Positions 22,776 to 32,929 are shown, counted from the first letter of the stretch. The stretch is DNA of 64,000 nt from Moniliella sp. 'wahieum' (GCA_003971905.1 RSEE01000057.1:1-64000), one strand, 5' to 3'. Numbers and translations: made by a program. Notes: generated by a model not told the origin, from the letters alone.

Positions 22776-23142
22776 GCTGGGAGATTGCAAACAAGTGGGT
22801 GAAGAAGGAAAGACGGCGACGTGGGGGTGCAAGCAGAACACGTTTTGCATAATCCATTTGAGAGTTTTATACGCGGCAGGCCATGGCCCGTGCGGCAACT
22901 GGCTCGGCTCGTCGCATTTGTGATCGAATTGCGGGAGATAGCCGCACTTTTAAGCATGGCACACGTCACGCCCTCGTCATCTGCTAGTGTGGCTGGATCA
23001 CGTGCGGCACAGATTTCGCCATTCTTCGGAGGACGGGGACGGTATGCGCAGCTTAGGACAAGCTCGGTACTATGAAACCGGATGTAACATTTAACCCACC
23101 TTGCGCTTCCGCGGCAATGCGCAACGCCCCCCAACTGCGTCT
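22776..23142. promoter_or_regulatory. Promoter region of the GRE2-like gene
   Basis: This is the upstream region of the minus-strand reductase, with TCACGTG at 22998-23004 (an E-box of Cbf1/USF type) and a GAGTTTTATACGC stretch at 22861-22873 that may act as a TATA-like element about 85 bp upstream of the ATG. The copia element was inserted just beyond it. Confidence 0.4.
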
Positions 23143-23147
23143 GTTAC

Positions 23148-23307
23148 TGTTGACATCCGTCCTAGGACCGCGCGGACCCTGAGTCACGTGAGTCAGCTTT
23201 CATTCCTTCCGAGCTCGCACCAGTCTTCTGGACGAGTCAGTCGCAGAAGCTTCTTAGTCCAATACGACGTTCAGTGCTCACATTCTGTGGTAGTAGCGAG
23301 GCCGACA
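23148..23307 (+). repeat. 5' LTR of copia element 1
   Basis: 160 bp, TGTTG...CGACA. At 23180-23195 it carries TGAGTCACGTGAGTCA: two TGAGTCA (Gcn4/AP-1 type) sites overlapping a central CACGTG E-box. Bases after the LTR (GAGTTACATCCT, 23308-23319) resemble those after the LTR of element 2 (GAGCTACAATCT) and may be the primer-binding site. They are not the usual TGGTATCAGAGC initiator-Met site. Confidence 0.9.
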
Positions 23308-23361
23308 GAGTTACATCCTTATCTGCTCATCCCTGAGCTGGCCAAAACTACACCCACAACC

Positions 23362-24609
23362 ATGGGCGCCAACGCTAACACCGATCTCTCGGTCAGCGAC
23401 ACCACAATGGTGAACAAGCGCGATTACTGGACACCAACCGGTCGCGATCCGCCACCGATTGGCACCGACAACGAGGAACTCATGATGCTTTGCGCCGAAG
23501 CGCACCTGTGGTTCAAGAAGACGAACGACATCGATGTCGTTAAAGAGAAGATCAACAGAGCTATACACGACAGAGCCGAGTGGCTTGGATGGAAGGACGA
23601 ACCTACGTCTATCACGACAAACTGGGTTCGACGGGCTACGAATTTTGTGGTGCAAAACATCCACCAAATGGAAACTCAACCCAACGCAACTTTGGGGGCA
23701 CCTACAGGCGCAGCCTCGCGACCCGAGTACGACCTTTACAGATCACTACGCGAGTCTCCCACCAAGAATATCAAGTGGCCTGATCTGAACAAAGACCCGT
23801 CCGCCTACAGCGCTTGGGAAGACGAATTTCTCTTCGCGATAACAGATGCCCACCCCCACGCAAGCGACGTCGTCCAGAATGGTCGCAGCTCCCGCTACTT
23901 CACCGAGGACCTCGACAGACGCTTGCACAACCTTCTTAGGGAAGCCATGCCGTCAACCCTCTTCCGGACGATCCGCACCCACCACGAAATATCATGCACC
24001 CAGGACACGCTGAACATGCTGCGTCAGCGGTATGGATATACGCCTACCGCAAACAGAGGGCCTCTACTCATTCGCTACTTTTCGGCCGACCAAGGAAACC
24101 GATCGGGTCGAGACTACCTCGACTACATGGAAGAGATCAGTGCAAGCCTGACGCGAGCGGGCATCCCACTTACGGAAGAGCAGGAACGCACTGGGATCCT
24201 ACTCGGCTTACGCGACATGAGCATTCGCCAGCGTGAAGAGCGCTCGAGTCTAGACAAGTTACGGCAGGCCGTGATGGACATACCAGCCGCCACGTATCCC
24301 GGTGGAGAAAGGAAGAGAAACGGAGGCAAGCCGGTCAACGGAGGAACGCCTTGGACTCGACCCGACAGCGGGGGACGACCCACCAGCGGGGGAAAAAACT
24401 CCAGCGGGGGCAAAGCCGGCGACGACAACCTCGCGGACACAAAGACCAAGGGGCAAGACCGCACCAACCAACCCTGGCGCAGCGCGACGTCTAATAAACC
24501 TGTTGTCCCTCCGCGCAACCCAGGCCGAGCCAACGCTCACGTCGCTCAGAGAGCGAGCTCTCCCGAGTCTGAAGTGATTGACGTTGATGCGGGCACAGCT
24601 GACTACTAG
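23362..24609 (+). CDS. Copia element 1 Gag
   Basis: Capsid-forming Gag of a Ty1/copia element. The ATG at 23362 (context ACAACC) starts MGANANTDLSVSDTT and the frame is open for 415 codons to TAG at 24607. The middle holds a UBN2-like Gag core: YSAWEDEFLFAITDAHP, RRLHNLLREAM, DTLNMLRQRYG, DYLDYMEEISASL and ERTGILLGLRD. There is no CCHC zinc knuckle; the C-terminal third is instead rich in Gly, Lys and Arg with SGG repeats (SGGRPTSGGKNSSGGK), presumably the RNA-binding part. The stop codon is in frame with pol, so a Gag-Pol fusion would need readthrough of TAG. Confidence 0.9.
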   Translation: MGANANTDLSVSDTTMVNKRDYWTPTGRDPPPIGTDNEELMMLCAEAHLWFKKTNDIDVVKEKINRAIHDRAEWLGWKDEPTSITTNWVRRATNFVVQNIHQMETQPNATLGAPTGAASRPEYDLYRSLRESPTKNIKWPDLNKDPSAYSAWEDEFLFAITDAHPHASDVVQNGRSSRYFTEDLDRRLHNLLREAMPSTLFRTIRTHHEISCTQDTLNMLRQRYGYTPTANRGPLLIRYFSADQGNRSGRDYLDYMEEISASLTRAGIPLTEEQERTGILLGLRDMSIRQREERSSLDKLRQAVMDIPAATYPGGERKRNGGKPVNGGTPWTRPDSGGRPTSGGKNSSGGKAGDDNLADTKTKGQDRTNQPWRSATSNKPVVPPRNPGRANAHVAQRASSPESEVIDVDAGTADY

Positions 24610-27600
24610 GAACTCGGGGGCGAAATGCGAATCATCCGGGCATTATATGACAGTGGGGCATTCCCATCCATTTGGAAAGACAAATCCGTCTTCACATCCA
24701 TGACCCCTTGCGACGACGAGATAGAGGTTGCTAACGGGACACATGTAAAGGCGGAAGGACGAGGCACGGCCACAATCCGTATCCGATGCTTAGGAGGACA
24801 CCAAATGGAGATAAAACTCCCCAACAGCCTATACATGCCCCGTTTCAGCCGAAATCTCGTCAGTGTAGCACACCTGTCGAACACCGGAATCGCATCATAC
24901 TTCGCCCCACACCAGAAGGGTATCTGGCTTGGTAACCCAGGATCCACCCTACGAAAAGTAACCGGCAGTGACTATCAATTCACGATCTTACACAACCCGC
25001 GAACGCCACCCACACCCCTGCGGGCCATGGCGACCAAACCGATCAAACCGGCCGACCCACCCTCAACCCCAAACTCCCTCGCAGCATCCCTGGCCCTGGA
25101 CCACGTCTCTAAAGCCCACAAACGCTGGAACCACGCAGCCATCGACCTCCTCCCCTGGCTTACACGATCGGAAACCGCAGGCCTCCGCGTCACAGCCAAG
25201 CATATCTCCCTCTGTCGTTCAGAGTGGGATTGCCCAACATGCGCGGTGGCACTAGCGACAGCATCGCCCCATCCGAGCCGGGACCGCCTCCGATCCAAAA
25301 GACCTTTCGAGGTCCTCCACGTCGACGTAGTAGACCTCCCCCGGGTAACCGGCATGGGGCACGGATACGCCCTCGTCGCCGTTGATGACTTCACGCGGTA
25401 CGTCTTCACCACAGCGATCCCGACAAAGGGCGCTGCAACGAAGGAACTGCGGAACCTCATATTGCGGGAGCAACGCTACGGCCCGGACAGACTGCTGCGG
25501 ACTTTGCGCACGGACAACGCCCCCGAATTGACAAGCGCACTGCAACCTTTTCTGGACGAGCAAGGCATCACGTCAGAACGGACAATCCCGGGGCAGAGTG
25601 CTAGCAACGGTGTGGCTGAGCGTGCCATCCGAACCATAACGACTCGTGCAAGGCAGTTGCTCTTGGGTACAGGTCTTCCGACGTCGGACTGGTGGGAACA
25701 CAGCCTCCACGCTGCGTGCTTCACCCAAAACCAAATGCCACTCAAAACATCCGGGGAAGACAACAAATCGCGATTTGAGCGATACAAAGGCCACGCATAC
25801 TCGTTACCGATGCAACCCTTTGGCCGCGTTGCATACCTCCATCTGCCCGAGTCACGCCGCGAGCACAAGCTCAGCGCGCGGGCAGAGGAAGGTATGCTGG
25901 TAGGATACCACCATCAGCGCGGATCAAAGGGATGGCTCTTCGCCACATACCAACCATCCCTGGGTACCTTCACCTACCGCTGGTCGAAACCGTACAAATG
26001 GGGCAACGCCATCTACCCCCATCTCCACCCCGACCACTTCCCACCCGACATCTCCAAATCACCTCAAATTAAAATCGACAGTGAAAAAGACGCTAACCCT
26101 ACTCCGCCAGCCGCGGCAGCACCCATGCCCCGAACCGCCGCCACCCCAGACACCCGCCCCACCACCACCCCCCCTCCGCGCCGCTACCCCCTCCGCCAGC
26201 GCACCACCCGCACCTCCCTCGACCTGCACACACTCCCAATCGCTGACGACCCCACCGACACGACCTACCATGCTCGTGCTGCAGCCGCCACGCCCCACTG
26301 CGCCGCACCAGAGATCGGCATCGCCCGCCCCCTACCTGACACATCCGCCCCCCCGTTTGCCGACACAGTTCAACCTCCCGAATACGCCGCCATGACTGCT
26401 CTCAGCGCACCCATCCACCCGGACACGGTTCAGCTCACCAAGGATGGCGTACCCCTCGCTCCCAAGACGCTCAAGGGTCTCGAGACTCACCCCTCCTTTG
26501 CCATGGTCAAGCAGGCTATGGCCGACGAGGTGGCCACACTCGCGCGATACGGCACCTACGAGGCTACGTACCCACCACCGGGTGCACAAATCCTCATAGG
26601 ACTATGGCGCATCACCACAAAGACGGACGCCGAGGGCCGGTTCCTGCGCCACCGCGCGCGCTTTGTCGCGGGCGGACACCAACAATCGGCCGAGACTTGG
26701 GGCCAGACGTTCGCACCATCGGTGCGCACACCTGCCATCCTGACCCTCGTCGTGCTGGCCGAGAAGTATAAGTTTGGCCTCTTCTCGGCGGACGTCAATG
26801 CAGCGTACCTGAACGCCCCCCTCGAAGAAGCAGTCTACATCCGCCCACCCCCCTACTTCCCCGAAGTCGCGTGGTGGTCGCGTGTGGCGTCAAGAAGAGT
26901 CTATACGGGCTACATCAGAGCGGAGCAAACTGGGCACGATACATCCGGAACCTGCTGCGTGACAAGCTCGGCTTCACGCAAAGCTTGACCGAGCCCTGCT
27001 TGTTCGTGCGCGCTGCACCACCGGGTGAGCAGATCCTCCTGGCGGTCCACACCGACGATCTGCTCCTCGCATGCAAGTCACACCAAAAGTACGAGGAGTT
27101 TATGGCCGAGATAAACACACACATTGATGTTCGTGGTAACGGTCCCCTTCACTACCACCTGGGATGCCAATACGATCGGATCGGTGGGGAGCTGTACCTG
27201 AGCCAACCAAAGTTCATCGAGGAAGTGGTGGCAAAGCACCACATCAAAGCCCCGTGGATCCGGACTCTCCCACATCCCGTACGGATGATACCGCCCCGTG
27301 CCGACCCTGAACCCCCATCCCTCCCAGCCTTGCGCAAGGCATATCAGGGGAAGATCGGATCGGGACTGTGGGCTGCACGAATGGGCCGGCCTGACTCCCT
27401 CTTCGCTATCACGGCCCTCAGCAGAGCCGCTGCCGACCCATCGCAGCAGCATCATCAAGCAGTCGATGACTTCCTTCGCTACCTGTACCATACTCGAGGA
27501 AAGGGCCTGAGGTTGACCCCAACATCAGATGCACCGGCCATTGCGCTGTATACAGATTCCGACTTGGCGGGAGATCCCATCCAGGCACGCTCCACATCTG

Positions 27601-28052
27601 GATGCCTACTGATGGTGTACGGTGTGCCGGTGTCGTGGCGATCCATTCTTCAGCCGAAGAGCGTTACCAGTACCGCCGCCGCCGAATATACGGCAGGATA
27701 TGATGGACTGGTTGACGCCAACTATGTCAAGAACATCATGATCGAGCTTGGGGCCATCGGCGAGGGTACACCCATTCATTGGTATTGCGACAATAAGTCT
27801 GTCGTCGATCTCGCCCACAAATTTGGCAGCACCGGCAAGCTCCGAGAGCTGAAGATCCGGTACCACAATGTACGGCAACACGTGGACTCGGGCGAGGCCA
27901 TACTTGTACACATCCCCGGCGAAAGGAACCCAGCGGACGTCCTCACCAAGCCTCTCGGCCGTCCCGCCCTGACAAGCCATCTTGCTCAACTCCGCGTCGA
28001 GGAGATGGATCCAGTCCACATGACTGGGCCCTCCGGTCAGCGGGGGTGTTGA
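24610..28052 (+). CDS. Copia element 1 Pol (protease-integrase-RT-RNase H)
   Basis: The frame continues directly from the Gag TAG. The protease active site is LYDSGAF (24649-24669). The integrase zinc-binding region has HKRWNHAAIDLL...CPTC (25117-25245). The DDE residues are in VLHVDVVDLPR, LRTDNAPELTS and NGVAERAIR (25315-25635). RT has the catalytic HTDDLLLA (27049-27072), and RNase H has YTDSDLAGD, STAAAEYTAGYDG and YCDNKSV. The frame changes once near 26878, between FPE and VKKSLYGLHQSGANW. This is a one-base break in the RT and either inactivates this copy or is an assembly error. The stop TGA (28050-28052) lies inside the first six bases of the 3' LTR. Confidence 0.9.
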
Positions 28053-28206
28053 CATCCGTCCTAGGACCGCGCGGACCCTGAGTCACGTGAGTCAGCTTTC
28101 ATTCCTTCCGAGCTCGCACCAGTCTTCTGGACGAGTCAGTCGCAGAAGCTTCTTAGTCCAATACGACGTTCAGTGCTCACATTCTGTGGTAGTAGCGAGG
28201 CCGACA
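28047..28206 (+). repeat. 3' LTR of copia element 1
   Basis: 160 bp, identical to the 5' LTR, and preceded by the CGGGGG purine tract. Followed by GTTAT, the right half of the target-site duplication. Pol terminates inside this LTR. Confidence 0.93.
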
Positions 28207-28221
28207 GTTATGTTAAGTGCG

Positions 28222-28241
28222 GAGCCTCAGCGCTGAGGCTC
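28222..28241. repeat. 20-bp perfect palindrome, CTCAG/CTGAG type
   Basis: GAGCCTCAGCGCTGAGGCTC is its own reverse complement. More CTCAGC/GCTGAG words follow to about 28290. The related words AGGCCTCAGCCTGAGGCCT and CTGAGCGCTCAG occur at 31830-31870, upstream of the sterol-desaturase-family gene. Confidence 0.8.
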
Positions 28242-30543
28242 AGCCACTGAGCCGCTCAGCGCAAAACGCTCGCTCAGGGCTCAGCCTGAACTCGAGAACA
28301 CCGTCCGTGATGTATGCCGTGGGGATGTCCCCCCGCAGCTGCGGCCATCTCTGCTTTGATATGCGAGGTGCACAGAAAGTGTGCAAACCTATGCTCCTCG
28401 ACTGCACGTGACGGGTGGGGGCTGGCTGTGCCAACCATCGGCATATGACATTGGCGCGTCGACGCGTCCCCTCCCATACCTTAAAAGGGGAGCGGTGGTG
28501 CAAAGAGTAACCGTGGCACAAGGCGGAGAGTGGTGGAGCAAAGAGGAGATGAGGAGAGCAATTGAGGGGGGGGACAAGGGGGGGACAAGAAGTGGTGGGG
28601 GGTACAAAGGGGATCAGTGGAACAAGGGAGGGATGGAGTAAGGATGATCGGTGGGCCAGAGGTGGTGAGCTCGATCCATGTAACGGGAATTACGACGACC
28701 CTGTCACAGGCGGGCCTGCCGGGGGGCTCACCCAGGTTGGTGGGGTACAATCCCTTAGGTGAAGGACGACTCACGGTAGTTTCGGGCTTGGGCTATTTGG
28801 TGGATCCGAGCCGAGGAGAAGCCTTTGGGGCGAAGCCGAGGGGGCCGCACGCGTGGCAACAAGGCTGCATATGCGCGGGTTGGGGGTAGCAACGTGTCTA
28901 AAGCCTCCGGGGATTAGGGACGGGTAGATGCAGTGGAGGACAAAAATGCCATGGCTGAAAGCTGGGCCGGGGCGTGTCGACCTAGCTGTGAAAGGAGCCC
29001 ACGCGATATACTGTGATCGGGGGGAATCGACGCGGCTGAAGGAAGGCTCCCGCGATGGGGGATGGAAAGCTGGAGGACGAGGTTGGATGATGAATATGAG
29101 GCAGCTAAGTGGAGACGAGAGGTTGACTGTATCACTCATCAATAATCGGCTGGAGACGGCCAGGAGTTGGACAGGAAAGGCGGGAAGGGGGAGAGAATGG
29201 AAGGTGGGTAAAGGATCCCCAGTGACCGAGGATGCTGATGTTGGCTGACCATTTTTTGGTAACCCCCTCCTGTCTAAGCCCCATCGTGCAGGCATAGATG
29301 TTGACAGAGAGGAGCAGAGGGAAGCAAGTGAAGGCTACAAAGGGTGCAAAGGCCTAAGAATATCATCCGATAGCACTTCCTCGTAATGCATAATGGCCAC
29401 ACGCGTGGATATTTTCGTGCCGTGTCAATCAGCGCCCTTTTGCATTTTCTTCACGCTTCAAAAGCTTCCCCCAACTTAGCCCCTCTCACGTTTACGTATC
29501 CGCAACACATCTGATCCACACGAAGGCTGCGTATTTCGTAGGGATATACCACCTTCTGCCGTTCAGGCCTCAGGCATCAGTCCCAGGCCGCGGACAACAG
29601 TAGCCGTGTGATTAATGATTGTTGCTGGTTGTGATAACCGGTAACGCGGTAACGGGGCGTACAAGGACATATAAGAATTAAAGGAGCAAAACGCTATCCC
29701 CGGGGTTCCTGGACCCCGTTTCTACGCGTGGTGACCGGGGTGACCTGTGCCGGTGTGGCCTTACCTGAGGACCTAATTGTGCTCTGCCTGTGGAGGGACG
29801 GAGTTACCTTACCGCAGGCTGCAGCAGTGTTGCTATCAGCCCTTGTATCGCAGGCGCACCGCACTGGATGACGTCACTTCAAGCTTCAGCCTCTGTCGGA
29901 GGCGATAGACGTAACTAGTGAGTAGCTAGCGACTAGTGACTCCAGTGACTACCCTGGCCATACACGGTATAACACGTGCATGTGACCATAGGCCAAAACA
30001 ACTTTTTCTGACGTAGTGTGTTCCTGATTAACCTTAGAGATGGCTTGGGCTTGCCACCGCCTTCACGATTAGACTTCGGTCGACCACCAGTGAGCTCAGC
30101 TGTCCTGGCCGTTTCAAGAAGAGTTGTAGACAAAGAAAATGCGGGCGAGGGACTACTTGACTTGGGTTTTAGGGTCACATGTAAAGGCAGCACGTGGAGC
30201 AATACTATACACAGGTGGAAAGGATAACAGGAAACAACGTGAGAAAGCAAACATTGCAGGTGCAATACATGGCATAGGGGAATAGGCTGCAAAGCATATG
30301 GAGTCGAGTAGGGTGATGGTGATAGCTTGCCAGGGCATATGCAGAACTGTACCCGGGCAAAAAGGGTGGCAGAAGAAAGATCGCGAGCGGACGGCGGGGG
30401 AAGGATTGAGTTACGACAAACGTGGCATCATGGGGCGAAGAAAGAACGAAACAAGAAAAGACAATGGATAAGCGGTGCGAGTGAAAGAGGCAATGGAAGG
30501 ATACGTGTGACAAGCACGAACCCGTCACCATCTGTCCCACGTT
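28242..30543. other. Gene-poor region downstream of copia element 1
   Basis: About 2.3 kb with no ORF that I can assign. 28480-28650 is G-rich and purine-biased. CAGGCCTCAGGC at 29565-29576, GGTAACGCGGTAACGG at 29640-29655 and ACTAGT/GCTAGC words at 29912-29949 repeat words seen elsewhere. The 3' UTR of the next minus-strand gene should lie just below 30543. Confidence 0.35.
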
Positions 30544-31696
30544 TCACCAAGGCATTTCGACCAGCATCTTTTTGTCAATGTTCTCGTTGGGCCCTTCATC
30601 ACGCGGGAGAACAGTGCCAAAGATGCGGTCCCAGATGCGTGTCTGTTTCCCATAGTTGCCCGAGTGCTTCCACCCACGGCGGTGGTGAATGTCATGGTCC
30701 TCAATAGCAATGTCCATGTCAAGCGCTTGCAGCAGGAAGGGAAACGCTTGGAACGCAGTAAAGTACAGTCGCAATCGGCGTGCCCGAAAAGCTCAACGAT
30801 AGTCACCATCGTGTTGCAGAACCACCACTCATAAAAGTTGGGCCGCAGGAACGAGATGGGAGCCATGGTGAGCCATGTGACGAACGGAATGCCAACCATG
30901 TCAAAGAGCTCCTGTTCATCGTCGGCAAAGAGGGTGAGGAGAGTGTTGGGATGGCGAGACAAGTGGTGGGTACGGTGGTAAGGCCAGAGCGAGTCCGACT
31001 CGTGCATGACGCGGTGGTACCAGTAGTAGTAAAAGTCAAGTGTCCAAGCGTAGACGGCCATCTGGATGGGCAGCTGCCAGCGAACCATCGGTTTCGAATC
31101 GGCGTCCCACGTGGTCGCGACCTCCATAAGACACGCTGGGACACAGTGAGCAAGAGACTGGCAGCAACCCGGCCGCTCATAGCGTCGGGCACCTGGTCCC
31201 GCGGCGCTGCCGCGTCAAAGTATCCATACTTGACACCGAGGTTGCGGCATTCCCAAATGACCTGGACGCCCAAAAAGTAGTAGAACAGCATGTAAAAGGG
31301 AATCGCGACCCACTTGTTGATGCCTGCCTGGGAGACTGGCGATGGCTGGTCCTTGTAGAGCACGTCGTTGAATAGGTACGAGATGGCGTATTGGAGGAGG
31401 ACGGGGATCGCGGCGCGAAGGAGAGACCAGCGGAGCAGGGTGAGGGGCGAAAGGTAGGGCACAGGGGCCTTGGGGTCGACGTATTTGGGATGGTCAGCCA
31501 GAGGCCATAGGTCAAGGAGCGTAACGAGTTGGATGCTCCAGCTCTTAGGCGCGTTGGGATTGGCCTTCCATTCGGAACGGAACGAGGAGTTGCCCATGCT
31601 GATCTTGCGCACTTCAGCGATGTTCTCATCAAGGTCGGCGGCGCGCATGTAGGCTGGCGTGCCGTCGGCGGCAGGTGCAGGAGCGGGAGCTGCCAT
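30544..31696 (-). CDS. Sterol desaturase / fatty-acid hydroxylase superfamily membrane enzyme
   Basis: A di-iron membrane oxygenase of the endoplasmic-reticulum type. The start at 31696 gives MAAPAPAPAADGTPAYMRAA. Membrane segments include LLRWSLLRAAIPVLLQYAIS and WVAIPFYMLFYYFLGVQVIW. The His boxes are in order: WYHRVMH, HRTHHLSRH and EDHDIHHRRG, which bind the two irons. NYGKQTRIWDRIFGT follows, also typical of the family. It ends KKMLVEMPW at 30544, with about 383 residues. Two single-base frame breaks, near 31130 and 30775, do not disturb conserved sequence. No C-terminal KKxx signal is seen. The substrate cannot be told from sequence (C4-methylsterol, fatty acid or other lipid). Confidence 0.85.
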
Positions 31697-32929
31697 GGTG
31701 ACGGCGATGATGATGGGGAGCAGGACGGAGGGCAGGGAGACAAGAGTGTTAAACGTTAATGAGGGGATGGGGCAAGACAGGCCACTCGCGCGAGGGACGC
31801 GGCTGCAGCGTGTGGAACAATCGGCGTGAAAGAGGCCTCAGCCTGAGGCCTGAGCGCCTGAGCGCTCAGCGCTTGGCAGACGTTAGGGTTAGCGCTCAGA
31901 GCGCCCAGACTGTCCATCCGCCTGATCGCCTGATCGATGATCGATGATCGCCACCAGCGTGAAACTTCAAGTCACATGTCGCAGCTACTAGCCACTAGGC
32001 CCCGCACGAAGCCACACGCCGGCTGACGCCACCTGCGCTGCTGCACTTTTTCAGCCGGCGGGCGCTTAAAAACAGTAGTAAAACGTACGAGATCCCGTTG
32101 GTCACGACGAGGCCCGGGGCCCTCCGAGTCCCCGATCGAACGCCACGCCACTAGCCACTAGTCAAGAGTAGTGAACTACCCGGCTGGCTCTCTACTGGCT
32201 GGCTACCTGGGTCCACCTGGGTGGCAACGGCCGCGTGAATCGTGGTTTTTGTTGCGATCAATTCGGCATTTCAATTGTGAATCGCAACGCGTTGTTGCCA
32301 CGTCACCCACCGGTGCCTTGCCTGATTCGTAGATGTGAAAGCTAGACCCTAGAGTTGCTGCGTGCAGGCCAGCAGGCCACGTGTACATTCCTGTCCCACT
32401 GCTTGCTCTGTCCTCTTCGCCACCCACCTTCCTTCCCCTTCCCCTTCTTCTCGCTCACCTCGTTACTTGATTACTACTCGCTGATCGTCTGTGGTTTAGA
32501 GACTAGGTGTCTCCAGGTCAGAGCCTTCACGCGTCGCTACAGCGTACTCGGTACGCGTCATTTGCATTATCATCATCTTGTGACATGTGAGCGGTTCATG
32601 TCAGACCTTCCGTTCGCTGTCGCCAACGCTGCTTAGCTGATATATGAGGCTCGACGGTGTTGAAACCTGTTCAACGTACGCAACGTTGAGTTCAACGTTC
32701 AACGTTCAACGTTCAACCCCTTCGCGCATGTGGGAAAGGAGGGCGTTGTAGAGAAAAGACTTGCCCCGTTCCAGCTCGCCCGTTGATCAAGTTGGCGGCA
32801 GGGTGGTAGCGCGGGGATGCTGGGCGGGAGTAGGGGTGATGTGATGTGTTGCAGGTTTCTGTTCTTGTTGAACTAGCTGCGGTTGTGGCGCTGAGGCCTG
32901 AGGTAAAAAGAAACGGCATAATCAAAGAC
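31697..32929. promoter_or_regulatory. Upstream region of the desaturase gene, rich in repeated words
   Basis: Reading away from the start codon: AGGCCTCAGCCTGAGGCCT and CTGAGCGCTCAG palindromes (31830-31870), TTAGGGTTAG (31883-31892), TGATCGATGATCGATGATCG (31931-31950), GTCACATGTC (31971-31980), ACTAGCCACTAG-type words (31983-32000, 32148-32165), and four or five copies of TTCAACG (32670-32716). No gene is supported. The cluster within 300 bp of the start is a good promoter candidate. Confidence 0.45.

Larger units (their letters stand above)
23148..28206 (+). mobile_element. Complete Ty1/copia retrotransposon, 5,059 bp
   Basis: Two 160-bp LTRs that I find identical base for base flank gag and pol (order protease, integrase, RT, RNase H). 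The flanking 5 bp are GTTAC on the left and GTTAT on the right, a target-site duplication with one mismatch. A CGGGGG purine tract precedes the 3' LTR. Identical LTRs mean a recent insertion. Apart from one frame break in RT near 26878 and the in-frame TAG between gag and pol, the coding region is intact. Confidence 0.95.

Noticed and set aside
24625-24627. ATG at 24625 as the natural start of copia element 1 Pol
   Set aside because: The frame is already open back to the gag TAG, the peptide before it (ELGGE) is conserved with element 2, and element 2 lacks this ATG.
29690-29760. Possible tRNA or small RNA gene (GGGGTTCCTGGACCCCG stem)
   Set aside because: One short hairpin only; no cloverleaf could be laid out and no B-box sequence is present.
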